A stretch of DNA of 64,000 bases. It comes from JBBQWT01 sp038210375 (GTDB lineage Bacteria; Acidobacteriota; Terriglobia; Terriglobales; Acidobacteriaceae). This document shows positions 7,510 to 16,217 of this stretch, piece after piece. A program made the translations under genes and the position numbers. The notes beneath the pieces are model-generated. The model was not told where the DNA came from, made no database searches, and was given only the letters and a program-made list of their open reading frames with translations. Positions within the stretch are counted from its first letter, which is position 1; each line of letters starts with the position of its first letter. The stretch is taken from NCBI GenBank assembly GCA_038210375.1, contig JBBQWT010000012.1, positions 32,454 through 96,453 of the forward strand, read 5' to 3'.

Positions 7510-8820
7510 CTAGAAGATAAACATGGCAGCGCCCGCCCCGAACATGACCACGATGGTGATGCCGACCACTACCCGCGACAGCATGGTGCTGGGCTGGCCG
7601 TTCATGATGTGAGAATCGCACGCCACCAGCAGGACGCCCACCAGCAGGAATGGCGCCAGCAAGCCGTTGATGACCGCGCTCCAGTACAGGGCCTTTACCG
7701 GATTGATTTTCGCGAAATCGAGCGCCACCGCAATGACGGTTGAAACCAGGATGACTCCGTAAAACGATTTGGCCTGGTCCAGCTTCTTATCCAACCCGTG
7801 CCGCCACGAAAAAGTCTCCGCGAACGCATATGCGGCCGACCCGGTCAGAGTCGGTATCGCCAGCAGGCCCACCCCCACGATGCCCACGGTGTAAAGCGTG
7901 AATGCGAGTTTCCCCGCCAGGGGGATCAGGGCCGATGCCGCCTCGCGCGAAGTCTGGATGCTGGTTATGCCGTTGCGATGCAAAGTGAACGCGGTGGTGA
8001 AGATCACGAAATACATGACCACGTTGGAAAATAGCGTGCCCAGGCCCACGTCGAAAATGCGCACATGCAGCTCCTGCATGGTGGCGCCGATGCGCTTCAC
8101 CCGAGAATTGCGACCGGACGCGCGCTCCTCTTCCACCTCCTGCGAGCTCTGCCAGAAAAACAAGTATGGACTGATGGTGGTGCCCAAAATGGCCACCAGC
8201 ACGGCCCAGCCGTCTTTTCCTTGGGGAACGTGAGGGATGAAAGTATTGCGGAACGCCTCATTCCAATCCGCATGAATGACAAACGCGGTGACAATGTAGG
8301 CGAAGAGTGTAAGCGCCAGCCATTTCAGCGTGGCGGCGATGTGGTAATAGCGCAGCTTGACCGTGGCCCAGGAAATGGCGATGGCAAAAAACAATACCCA
8401 GAAGTGCGAGCTGAATCCGGAGAGCATCTGCGCCGCATCGGCCATGCCCGCCAGGTCGGCGCCGATGTTGATGGTGTTGGCGGCCAGAAGCGCGACGATG
8501 GCAATGATCAATACCGGCCGGGGAAATTTGTTGCGGAAAGCGCCGGCCAACCCCCGGCCGGTCGCCATCCCGATGCGCGCGCACATCATTTGCACCGCCG
8601 CCATCAGCGGCCAGGTCAGCAGTGCGGTCCATAACAGCGAGCTGCCCAGCTGGGCGCCGGCGACCGAGTAGGTGGCGATGCCGGAAGGGTCGTCGTCGGC
8701 GGCGCCGGAAATGATTCCCGGCCCCATGGAATGCATAATTTGACTGGCCGAGGAGCGCCGGCAGTCTTCCTCCGGAGCATCCACCAACTGGGGCTCTTCC
8801 TCTTCAACCGCTGGGCTCAT
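7510..8820 (-). CDS. NRAMP-family divalent metal transporter with altered metal-site motifs
   Basis: The ATG at 8820 is chosen over a longer frame because GGGAG lies 9 bases upstream and the extension looks non-coding. This gives 436 residues: a short acidic N-terminus, then about 11 membrane segments. The first segment carries DDDPSGIATYS where classical MntH/NRAMP proteins have DPGN. The sixth carries GTTISPYLFFWQ where they have a motif of the type ATIMPHNLYLH. The conserved metal-binding Met and Asn are therefore not present. Such divergence is known in NRAMP-related subfamilies with other ion preference (for example the Mg-transporting NRMT group), so manganese or iron should not be assumed. 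Inner-membrane location. No yybP-ykoY-like or M-box-like leader was recognised upstream. Confidence 0.88.
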   Translation of the reverse strand: MSPAVEEEEPQLVDAPEEDCRRSSASQIMHSMGPGIISGAADDDPSGIATYSVAGAQLGSSLLWTALLTWPLMAAVQMMCARIGMATGRGLAGAFRNKFPRPVLIIAIVALLAANTINIGADLAGMADAAQMLSGFSSHFWVLFFAIAISWATVKLRYYHIAATLKWLALTLFAYIVTAFVIHADWNEAFRNTFIPHVPQGKDGWAVLVAILGTTISPYLFFWQSSQEVEEERASGRNSRVKRIGATMQELHVRIFDVGLGTLFSNVVMYFVIFTTAFTLHRNGITSIQTSREAASALIPLAGKLAFTLYTVGIVGVGLLAIPTLTGSAAYAFAETFSWRHGLDKKLDQAKSFYGVILVSTVIAVALDFAKINPVKALYWSAVINGLLAPFLLVGVLLVACDSHIMNGQPSTMLSRVVVGITIVVMFGAGAAMFIF

Positions 8821-8967
8821 CGTGAAACTCCCGGTGGTGCGGAAATGGGTTGTGGCGCCTGTTGGATGTATCCCGGGGCGAAAGGTTTGCATGCGTGCGG
8901 GGCGCCCCGAAAGGGCGAGATAGTTTCATGAGGCGGGGGAATCCCTCGCCTGATTTTTGTCAGCGGG

Positions 8968-9020
8968 TAGAGGTTCTTCCTCACCCCGGTGAAGCTGGGG
9001 ATTGTCAGGTTGACAACCGG
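8968..9020. repeat. Family B half copy
   Basis: AGGTTCTTCCTCACCCCGGT followed by GAAGCTGGGGATTGTCAGGT matches the right end of the family B elements at 49066-49117 and 58390-58441. No left partner was found nearby, so this is a solo end in the gap between the NRAMP and crcB genes. Confidence 0.55.
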
Positions 9021-9078
9021 GTAGGGAATAAAGTCCGCCGCATGCGCGGCGACCGGTGACTGATGTGCAAAACGGGAG

Positions 9079-9462
9079 TTACGTCGAGTGAAGGGTTGAG
9101 AGGTAGATTCCAGCAAAGACAGCAACCAGGCAAAGAACGGAATTGAGCGCCATGTTCAGCATGAACAAACCAGGTCGGCCTTCCTTGAGATAGAGCGCGC
9201 TCTCGAAAGCGAAGGCGGAGAACGTGCTCAGGGTGCCGCAGAATCCGGTGGCTAGAAAAAGTCTCCAGCGGTCATCCATCACCCGCCCCGACGACCATGA
9301 AAGCACGTAGCCCAGCAGCAGGCTGGCGGCAACGTTCACAATCAGCGTGCCGTAGGGGAAGCCGTGGTGGAGAGAGAGCTGCGAAGAAAGGTGGGTGACA
9401 AAATAACGGCCAAAAACACCGAGAACGGCGCCAGCCGCCAGCAACAACAGGGTCTGCAGCAT
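9079..9462 (-). CDS. crcB: Fluoride channel CrcB/FluC
   Basis: 127 residues, four membrane segments, the normal length. Family landmarks: GRY near residue 18, GTLIVNVAAS near 38-47 (Asn in the pore), and GFCGTLSTFSAFAFE near 73-87 with the Na-site and phenylalanine-box region. FluC acts as a dual-topology dimer that exports fluoride through the inner membrane. The start is set by GGAGG 6 bases upstream. A fluoride riboswitch lies directly upstream, which confirms the function independently. Confidence 0.96.
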   Translation of the reverse strand: MLQTLLLLAAGAVLGVFGRYFVTHLSSQLSLHHGFPYGTLIVNVAASLLLGYVLSWSSGRVMDDRWRLFLATGFCGTLSTFSAFAFESALYLKEGRPGLFMLNMALNSVLCLVAVFAGIYLSTLHST

Positions 9463-9483
9463 GAAATCCTCCGGGAACCAGAA

Positions 9484-9536
9484 TGTGCAGGAGTCATCAG
9501 CCGCGAGCGGCGGTTAAAGGCGAACCCCATCGCCGT
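9484..9536 (-). promoter_or_regulatory. Fluoride riboswitch (crcB motif) in the leader of crcB
   Basis: Read on the minus strand: GGCGATGGGGTTCGCC (from 9534 down), a short U/A-rich junction, a CCGC/GCGG hairpin, then CTGATGACTCCTGC. These blocks match the crcB-motif consensus (GGCGAUGG..UUCGCC, AAC.GCC, GCUGAUGACUCC). The element ends about 20 bases before the GGAGG ribosome-binding site. No intrinsic terminator sits between, so control is probably at translation initiation: fluoride binding would free the site. Confidence 0.92.
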
Positions 9537-9669
9537 ACTCAAATCGTAAGTGATAAATAGTTCAGCGTCCAGACTGTCCCGGACCGTCCCGGCGGTCCAT
9601 TCCACTTACACCGCATGGGAGCATCGCCCTGGTTCAGGCTCGGGCATATTAGACTTCTAAGACCGCGAC

Positions 9670-10608
9670 ATGGATAAACAATCAACTATTTTTTACGTCA
9701 TGGCCGCGCTGGTTGTGGTGGGAGCAATCTGCGGGTGGGTTTCGCCGCCGGTAGCGTTGACCCTGGGCATCCTGTATGGCCTGACCCTCGCCCTGCCCGC
9801 AGGCTTCAACGCCAAAAAAATTACCAAACTCCTGCTGCAGGGTTCGGTGGTGCTGCTTGGGTTTGGAATGAACCTGCAGCAAGTCATTCATGCCGGGCGC
9901 TCCGGATTCATCTACACCGCCGCGGGCATTACATTTTCGCTCGCCCTGGGCCTGGCGCTGGGCCGCATGTTAAGTGTGGATCGAGTGCCATCGTTCCTCA
10001 TCTCAACCGGCACCGCGATTTGTGGGGGCAGCGCTATCGCCGCCGCCGGTCCCATCGCCGGGGCATCCGAAGAGGAGATGGCGGTCGCGCTGGGCACGGT
10101 GTTCATTCTCAATTCCATCGCGCTGATTATTTTTCCTTTGGTGGGCACGGCCCTGAACCTCAGCCAAAACCAATTTGGATTGTGGGCGGCGCTCGCCATC
10201 CATGACACCAGCTCGGTGGTGGGTGCGGCGGCCAAATTCGGGGCCGGCGCCCTGGCCGTGGGGACGACGGTGAAACTGGCGCGCGCCCTGTGGATCGTGC
10301 CCCTGTCGCTGCTGACCGCATTGGTAATGAAAAGCAAAGTAAAGATTCAGTGGCCCTGGTTCATTCTCTTCTTTTGTCTGGCTGCGGTCGCCCGCACCTA
10401 CCTCTCGGCCTTGAGCGCGGTCTATCCCGTGCTCGATCGCGTGGGTAAAATCGGCCTGACCCTGACCCTGTTTCTGATCGGCGCCGGACTTTCGGTGGCC
10501 GCCATCAAGAAAGTGGGCTTCCGTCCTTTGCTGCAGGGGATCATCCTGTGGGCCATCGTCGCGGCCGTTTCGCTGTTCCTAATTCGCCACGGATGGATTT
10601 CCATTTAA
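9670..10608 (+). CDS. yeiH: YeiH-family putative sulfate exporter (UPF0324)
   Basis: 312 residues, about ten membrane segments. Conserved landmarks of the YeiH/UPF0324 family are present: LLGFGMNL near 60-67, STGTAICGGSAIAA near 115-128, AIHDTSSVVGAA near 176-187 and LFLIGAGLS near 268-276. The family is annotated as putative sulfate exporter; transport substrate is not proven for most members. It starts at ATG 9670, divergent from crcB with about 130 bp of spacer after the riboswitch region. A stem CCCCG-CCT-CGGGG follows the stop but lacks a T run. Confidence 0.9.
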   Translation: MDKQSTIFYVMAALVVVGAICGWVSPPVALTLGILYGLTLALPAGFNAKKITKLLLQGSVVLLGFGMNLQQVIHAGRSGFIYTAAGITFSLALGLALGRMLSVDRVPSFLISTGTAICGGSAIAAAGPIAGASEEEMAVALGTVFILNSIALIIFPLVGTALNLSQNQFGLWAALAIHDTSSVVGAAAKFGAGALAVGTTVKLARALWIVPLSLLTALVMKSKVKIQWPWFILFFCLAAVARTYLSALSAVYPVLDRVGKIGLTLTLFLIGAGLSVAAIKKVGFRPLLQGIILWAIVAAVSLFLIRHGWISI

Positions 10609-10696
10609 TCCCCGCCTCGGGGACGTCAGTTTGCGTGCGAGCGAGGCACACACCGTGCCACTATCCAGAATCGCGCCGTGCATTATTCTTGAGAGC

Positions 10697-11233
10697 GTGA
10701 ATCATTCGTTGCTGGTAGGCCGCGCGGTCGAATGGCTGCAAAGAAAATATCGCTGCGGCATCGTGCTCTCGGAACAATACTGCGATACCGGGGAAACCCC
10801 CGACGCCATCGGATGGAAGGGGAACTGCCACTCCGTGGTGGTCGAGTGCAAGACCTCGCGCGCTGATTTTCTCGCCGACCTGAAGAAGTCATGCCGCCGG
10901 CAGCCCGATGCCATGGGATGCGAAAGGTTCTACCTCGCGCCCGCCGGCATGATCAGCGCGGCCGAGCTGCCCAGCGGATGGGGCCTGCTGGAGCTCAAGT
11001 CCCGCGAAATTTCGCTCAGCGCCCGGTCGAAGAAAGACCAGCGCAGCCAGGCGGGCTTGTTCAAGGAGATGAACCTGCTGCTGGCCAGCCTGCGCCGGGT
11101 CGAAGTCCGCATTGAGCCGCAAAGCATTGCCGGCTTCCTCAAATGGAAGAACCGGCTCGCCGAATATAACGGCGGCAATTATCCCGGGGAGCTGGTGCCC
11201 CCGGAAAACGAAGACAATCTCTACCGCCAGTAA
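10697..11233 (+). CDS. Nuclease-like protein of unknown function (MmcB/PD-(D/E)XK-like motif)
   Basis: 178 residues from GTG 10697 (GAGAG just upstream); a TTG at 10631 would add 22 residues that look unconvincing. Motifs: PDAIGW near 35-40, then VVVECKTSRADFLADLKK near 49-66. The order Asp ... Glu-x-Lys, followed by SRADFLAD, is that of the PD-(D/E)XK-fold MmcB-type putative repair nucleases. The rest is helical and basic. Function is inferred from this motif only; no partner genes for DNA repair are adjacent. Convergent with the S9 peptidase gene, stop codons 4 bp apart. Confidence 0.6.
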   Translation: MNHSLLVGRAVEWLQRKYRCGIVLSEQYCDTGETPDAIGWKGNCHSVVVECKTSRADFLADLKKSCRRQPDAMGCERFYLAPAGMISAAELPSGWGLLELKSREISLSARSKKDQRSQAGLFKEMNLLLASLRRVEVRIEPQSIAGFLKWKNRLAEYNGGNYPGELVPPENEDNLYRQ

Positions 11234-11237
11234 TCCT

Positions 11238-13181
11238 CTACTTCAGGTAGCGCTCAAACCAATCCAGCGTGCGCTTGATGGCGTCCACCTGGTTCTCGCG
11301 CTTGGCGAAGCCGTGTCCTTCAGCCGGATAGAACTTCGAATCCACCACCGTGCCCTGCTTCTTCAGCAGCGCGATGAGCTGGTCGGTTTCCTCGCGTGGC
11401 ACCCGCGGATCGTTATCGCCCTGCAGCACCAGCAACGGCGTCTTGATGGCGCCGACATATTTGATCGGCGAAGTTTCTTCGTAAGCCTTGCGGTCTTTTT
11501 CCGGGTCGCCCAGCAGGCTGACGATGTATTGCTGCAGAATGGGATCCGAGCTCTTCATCATGGTGTACCAATCCAGCGGTCCGAAAAGATCGACCGCCGC
11601 CGCAAACGTCTGCGGATATTTCCCGATGGCCATCAGCGTCGTGTATCCCCCATACGAGCCGCCGGTCACGGCCACCTTTTTAGGGTCCGCATATCCGGTA
11701 TCCAGCACGAACTTGACCGCGGCCATGTCGTCTTTGAGATCTCCGTTGCCCAGGTCCTGGTAATTGGCCTTCTGAAAATCCACTCCGTAGCCGGTGGAAC
11801 CGCGCGGGTTGGGCGCGATGACGATGTATCCGCGCGACACCAGGGCGTTGATGGTGCGGTTGAATGAGTCGAGGCTCTGGCCGGTGGGGCCGCCGTGGGG
11901 ATAGAGAATCGCCGGGTGAGTTGCGTCCTTGCTCAGGTTATAGGGCATGTAGAGAAACGCGCTGATGATCTTGCCGTCGAAACTGCGGTAATGGACGATC
12001 TGCGACGCCGGCAGACTCTGCGGGTCGAGGCTGGCAATCGCGGTGTGGGTAAGCTGGCGCGCGGTATTGGTCGAGGTGTCATAGATCCAATAATCATTGG
12101 GCGTGCCCGAGCCCGCGTGGAAGAACAGTACTTGTAGGCCGTCGGGAGAAAAATGTTGGGGGCCGGGGATTCCGTTCACCCCCGGGGGAATGGAAAGCTT
12201 GCGCGATGCAAGGGTATTGCGATTGCCGAGATAAACATCCTGCCGGCCGTCCGCGTTCAGGGTGTAAGTGAAATGGGTTCCGTCCGGGGAGAACGCCTCG
12301 GGAGTGGCCTCCCACTGGGTGTCAGTGACCCAGCTGATTTTCCGGGTGCTTACATCGAGCAGGCCAACGTTGGTGAAACCGCCCTTCAGGTTCGAGGACA
12401 GCAAAACCTGTTTTCCGTCGGGCGCGACCGATCGGCCTTCATAGGTCACGTTTCCGGTATGAGGTGTAAGCTCGGTGGCCGCGCCGCTGCCCGAGTCCAC
12501 CGACCAGATGGAGGCATCGGTACCGCCCACGTTTCCGCGCGTGGCATAGATGTGGGAGGAATCAGGGCTCCACCCGATGATCGCCCACAAGTACTGGCCG
12601 TTGGCTTCATGGGTGAGCTTGCGCGCTTGGCGAGTGTTCCAATCGAGTATGCCAATGTCGTAAGAAGATCCAGCCTGCAACTTAGAATTGAACGCGATAA
12701 ATTTGCCGTCGGGTGACCAGTGCGGCGATTCCTCGCGCACGTCCGCGGTATGAGTAAGATTCACGATCTCGCCGCCATCGCGCGGCACCGCATAGAGGTC
12801 CCAAAGCTCGTCGCCACCCTTGTCCTGCGCAAACACCAGCCAGCGGCTGTCCGGCGACCATGTCCCCTGCCCCTGGCGGTCTTCGGAGACGGCAAGCTGC
12901 ACCGGCCAAGCGCCCGAGGCGGCCACCTTCCACAAGTTAGCGCGCCCGGTAAGGTTGGTGCTGAGAGCTATCTCCCGGCCATCCGGTGACCACGCCGCGT
13001 CAAAAAGATTCTTGGTGAAAAAAAGATCTTCAACCGGCACCGGCCGCGCCTGCGGATTGGCCTTCGAGACAATAGAGTGAGGGTCGGTAACCACGCGGTC
13101 AGAAGGCCCGGAAACAGCGAACGCCCCGCAAAGTGAAATCCCCAGCAAAACAGCCAGCGGCAAAATCTTGGAAGTACGCAT
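11238..13181 (-). CDS. Secreted S9-family (prolyl oligopeptidase/acylaminoacyl-type) serine peptidase
   Basis: 647 residues from ATG 13181, chosen because a signal peptide follows (ILPLAVLLGISLCGAFA). Residues ~45-370 form a beta-propeller of PD40/WD40-like blades (repeated WSPDGR/FSPDG motifs, e.g. AAWSPDGREIAL). The C-terminal ~400-647 is the peptidase domain: nucleophile in TGGSYGGY near 507, Asp in QGDNDPRVP near 590, His in AEGHGFAKREN near 624. All three catalytic residues are present. Probably a periplasmic or secreted oligopeptidase. The gene is divergent from the hypothetical gene at 13416 with a 234-bp shared upstream region. Confidence 0.93.
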   Translation of the reverse strand: MRTSKILPLAVLLGISLCGAFAVSGPSDRVVTDPHSIVSKANPQARPVPVEDLFFTKNLFDAAWSPDGREIALSTNLTGRANLWKVAASGAWPVQLAVSEDRQGQGTWSPDSRWLVFAQDKGGDELWDLYAVPRDGGEIVNLTHTADVREESPHWSPDGKFIAFNSKLQAGSSYDIGILDWNTRQARKLTHEANGQYLWAIIGWSPDSSHIYATRGNVGGTDASIWSVDSGSGAATELTPHTGNVTYEGRSVAPDGKQVLLSSNLKGGFTNVGLLDVSTRKISWVTDTQWEATPEAFSPDGTHFTYTLNADGRQDVYLGNRNTLASRKLSIPPGVNGIPGPQHFSPDGLQVLFFHAGSGTPNDYWIYDTSTNTARQLTHTAIASLDPQSLPASQIVHYRSFDGKIISAFLYMPYNLSKDATHPAILYPHGGPTGQSLDSFNRTINALVSRGYIVIAPNPRGSTGYGVDFQKANYQDLGNGDLKDDMAAVKFVLDTGYADPKKVAVTGGSYGGYTTLMAIGKYPQTFAAAVDLFGPLDWYTMMKSSDPILQQYIVSLLGDPEKDRKAYEETSPIKYVGAIKTPLLVLQGDNDPRVPREETDQLIALLKKQGTVVDSKFYPAEGHGFAKRENQVDAIKRTLDWFERYLK

Positions 13182-13415
13182 TGGATGACCACCCTTATTT
13201 GGAAGTGCAGGAAGTGTACATTGAACTTGCGGCAGGTTCATCTTGTTCCTACGCAGGTCTGAGTTCGGTGTTGACCGACCGCATGGGTCTTAATCGTGAT
13301 ACTCAGTCTATTCTCAAACAAAACGCTGGCCCGGAATAAGATAAGCCGGAATGCATTGCAGGCAGGTTGGATAATTACAACTCTCACCCATATCCGTAGC
13401 GATTGGTTTATCAAG

Positions 13416-14306
13416 ATGAAGCAGCTCACTCGTGGAGTGCCCGTTCTGTTGTTCCTCATCTGTGCCTCGGGGATGGCATTCGGGCAGAGCGTAATTCTGG
13501 GAGTTCTTGAAGATGTCCCAGGGCAACCTCGCAATATGCGGGTTGTATTTCAAAAAATTGGGACCGAATGGGGGGCCTTTCCCAGTAGCTGCTTCGCTCA
13601 AACCTGCTCGAAGGCGATGGCTGCCCTATACCCAAGGGAAGTTAACTGGACTATTGCCTTCAACGGACGAAGTTTGGGAACAGTGACAAGTCAGACCCCC
13701 ACCGAGGATAGTTTTTACTTCCCCATAGGCCTGGCAGACATTGCAAACAAGCACTCGCTACCAACTGTGGGCAAGAGGTCAGCAAAGTATGGGGGAGATC
13801 CCGGACACGAGGTTTATCGCCCCTTGGTCGCAAACTCAAAGCCATACTTCAAAGATACAGAATCCTGGAAGCGCTCTGCGCCCTCTCCTGAATGGGTCAA
13901 ACTACTCCGGCGGAGTTTCCGCAGGAAATATCCAAGGCTTTGCAAAATTAGCAAGCAAGATGAAACGAATTTGGAACCGTTTCCGTACCGCGACGAAAAC
14001 ATAAAGGTCGTCAGAGCTTATAAGTCAGATCGAGGATGGATGGTAGCCCGGCTACATCTCGGGAAAGCAATCGATTGCGAGGACGTAGAAGCCGGCTTCG
14101 ATATTGATGACGCGTGGTTTGTTGTAGATCCGCAGAAGTCGGTCCAGTTTCTCGACACTGGGATATGGCTGGTCGATGCCGGCGATTATGACAACGACAG
14201 CAAGTCTGAGCTTGTGTTCTCTATCGACCGCGACAACGCGGGCGGATATGAGCTTTTTTATAACGACTTCAAGAAGCGTGCTATCTCCGAGTTTGGATAC
14301 CACTGA
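13416..14306 (+). CDS. Exported hypothetical protein with C-terminal FG-GAP-like blade
   Basis: 296 residues from ATG 13416, picked because it starts a signal peptide (VPVLLFLICASGMAFGQ); upstream in-frame codons lack one. The mature protein has four Cys residues in two groups (SSCFAQTCS near 58-66; CKIS and CEDVE later). Near the end, DAGDYDNDSKSELVFSIDRD resembles an FG-GAP/VCBS calcium-binding blade (DxDxDxxxE). GC content is visibly lower than in neighbouring genes, so it may have been acquired separately. No function assigned. Confidence 0.65.
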   Translation: MKQLTRGVPVLLFLICASGMAFGQSVILGVLEDVPGQPRNMRVVFQKIGTEWGAFPSSCFAQTCSKAMAALYPREVNWTIAFNGRSLGTVTSQTPTEDSFYFPIGLADIANKHSLPTVGKRSAKYGGDPGHEVYRPLVANSKPYFKDTESWKRSAPSPEWVKLLRRSFRRKYPRLCKISKQDETNLEPFPYRDENIKVVRAYKSDRGWMVARLHLGKAIDCEDVEAGFDIDDAWFVVDPQKSVQFLDTGIWLVDAGDYDNDSKSELVFSIDRDNAGGYELFYNDFKKRAISEFGYH

Positions 14307-14334
14307 TTGATTGCGCCAGGGTTGAATTTCCTGG

Positions 14335-15507
14335 TTACCGCACCCTCAAAGCCCGCGCCGCCTCGGCGGCGCGGCGGTCAAAATCACCTTCCCGCAATCG
14401 TGATCGCGGATGCCGCACCGCGTACTGCGTCCGCATCTCATCCCAGATTGCCGGATCTTCCATTCCCAGCACCCACCCCGATATCCCGGCCAACCCATCT
14501 GCGGCCGCCAACTGAAGTTTGGGCGCGAGGCTGAGCGCATCCTCATACCAGATCTCCGTCTGTGCCCCGTCGGCTACGTAGGCGAGATGATGCGACTGGT
14601 CAGCCTCATCCCATACGGCCGCATGCGCGCTGGCTAACGGTTGTACCGCGGAGAAGGGGACGCCGCGCGCCTTCCACTTCTTGTTGACCTTGCCTTCGTC
14701 ATCCTGCACGAACGCGGCGGCGCCGGCAGCGGCCGCAATCGCTGTCCACTTCTCGCCGTAAAGCGGGACGCCCAGGGAAACTTTCACCGCAGGCATCTTT
14801 TGCAGGGTGTAATCGGCGATCTGGCGGACCCAGGGTGCGCCGGCCAGCGCTCCCGGCTCGGAAAATCCGGCGTGCTGGGGATACGCCATGATGCTGAGGA
14901 AATCCGCGCTGCGCGCAAGCTCACCGTAATCGTATACGCCGCTCCAGTTATCGAATCCGCCGGGCGACGCCGCGTTGCGGTCATCGGAATAGCGGCCCAC
15001 CAGGGCGGCGCTGAGCTGTAATCCGTGGCGATGAAAGGCCACTGCCGCTTCTTTAAAGAAAACGGTGAAGCGGTCGCGGTAGGTGTAGCGAATGTTCTCG
15101 TAGTCGAACTGAAAACCGATATAGCCGTCGCGCAATGCGTAATACAACAGGTAACGGATGGCGCGGGCCCGGCTCTCCGGGTTATCGAGCACGGTGTGCA
15201 TGAGGTCCTGCTTGAATCCCCGGTTAGTTACCAGCGGCATGAGTGCCACGTGATGCCGGCGCGCGATTTCCACGACCTCGGGCGGCGGTTCGCCGGCGAT
15301 AAACCCATCGGCATCCATGGTGAAACATTGCGGGGCGATGATGGAAATCGCATCGGCGTGCTCGCGGAAGCTGGCGATTGAAGCCGGAGAATCGATCATG
15401 TACATCAGCACGGTGAGTGGGGGACGGGAAGTTGCCTTGGAAGTTGCGCTTAATGAAGTACACAGTGCCAGGGTGGCGATGATGACAAACTTCAGGGGCC
15501 GGGGCAT
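14335..15507 (-). CDS. Secreted GH18-like glycoside hydrolase (YaaH/chitinase-like fold)
   Basis: 390 residues from ATG 15507, which begins a signal peptide (FVIIATLALCTSLSATS). Barrel landmarks: TVLMYMID near residue 31, ISIIAPQCFTMDADGF near 55-70, IGFQFDYENI near 128-137 (the position of the GH18 DxxDxDxE strand; Asp and the catalytic Glu are kept), FLSIMAYPQH near 210 and SLGVPLYGEKW near 245. The same order is found in spore peptidoglycan hydrolase-type GH18 proteins. Probable target is an N-acetylglucosamine-containing polymer, but this is inference. Convergent with the preceding hypothetical gene. Confidence 0.75.
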   Translation of the reverse strand: MPRPLKFVIIATLALCTSLSATSKATSRPPLTVLMYMIDSPASIASFREHADAISIIAPQCFTMDADGFIAGEPPPEVVEIARRHHVALMPLVTNRGFKQDLMHTVLDNPESRARAIRYLLYYALRDGYIGFQFDYENIRYTYRDRFTVFFKEAAVAFHRHGLQLSAALVGRYSDDRNAASPGGFDNWSGVYDYGELARSADFLSIMAYPQHAGFSEPGALAGAPWVRQIADYTLQKMPAVKVSLGVPLYGEKWTAIAAAAGAAAFVQDDEGKVNKKWKARGVPFSAVQPLASAHAAVWDEADQSHHLAYVADGAQTEIWYEDALSLAPKLQLAAADGLAGISGWVLGMEDPAIWDEMRTQYAVRHPRSRLREGDFDRRAAEAARALRVR

Positions 15508-15659
15508 GATGGGCACTTTCAATTTATAGCAGAGGGCGAGGTGCTCGATTGCGCTGGTTGAGCGCATGGTAAATCAAGCGTGGGCCCCGAACCCACCCCA
15601 AGGTCTAGGGCTCCAGCTTAGGTGATATGCGGTAGTGAGAGATTTCAGGTTGGATGAAG

Positions 15660-15785
15660 ATTAAAAGAAAACGCAAGTTCCTTAGCTCAAACAAGAAGCA
15701 AGAGCTCGCTCCAGGATGACAATTCATACGGAGTCTTCGCCTATCTGAACCCTTTCCTGCAACTTCTTGAGATCTGGCGCAACCG
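15660..15785. repeat. Family C half copy
   Basis: Contains CAAACAAGAAGCAAGAGCTC then GCTCCAGGATGACAATTCAT at about 15690-15729, continuing through CAACTTCTTGAGATCTGGCG to about 15781. It matches the right arm of the GIY-YIG-bearing family C element (34363-34480). No left arm found; it occupies part of the 15508-15931 gap, in which nothing else was recognised. Confidence 0.6.
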
Positions 15786-15931
15786 CAAAATCAAAAAGCC
15801 ACACCGTGAGACGCCGTCTTGACAAACCAAAGGGATGCATCCGCTGGGTCACGATTTAATTCGGCAGGCTTGGCAGCCGCATTGTAAGATTTCTCCTGCC
15901 AGAGCTGAACGGCATTTCAGGCTTTCCTCAA

Positions 15932-16135
15932 ATGACTCCACGCCGGGAAGAACAAATCGGAAGCATCATCGCTTCAGCGGGCATCGCCTGGGCGGTTTAC
16001 CACGCCACCCTGACCCTCGATATCATCGAAAGCTTCAACAACATCCTGCTGAAGCGAGGGCCGCTCGAGGTCTGTGCGATTGGAGTCCTAGTGTGGATGC
16101 ACGCCAAATATCGCCGTTCCATTACAAGTTGGTAG
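15932..16135 (+). CDS. Small hypothetical protein with possible membrane segments
   Basis: 67 residues. Two moderately hydrophobic stretches (IGSIIASAGIAWAVYHA and LEVCAIGVLVWMHA) are separated by a polar loop. No recognisable family and no strong ribosome-binding site. Accepted because the hydrophobic pattern looks protein-like and no better frame covers this stretch. Convergent with modC. Confidence 0.4.
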   Translation: MTPRREEQIGSIIASAGIAWAVYHATLTLDIIESFNNILLKRGPLEVCAIGVLVWMHAKYRRSITSW

Positions 16136-16217
16136 GAATCCGGCTCGCTGACCAAATACAAGGTATCCAATTCGAGTTGTCATGCCGCGCCACCGAACCA
16201 GTGATTCCGTACCAAAC

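Noticed and set aside
8821..8960. Possible metal riboswitch (yybP-ykoY or M-box) before the NRAMP gene
   Set aside because: Only a small GC hairpin is visible; conserved core sequences of either class were not found.
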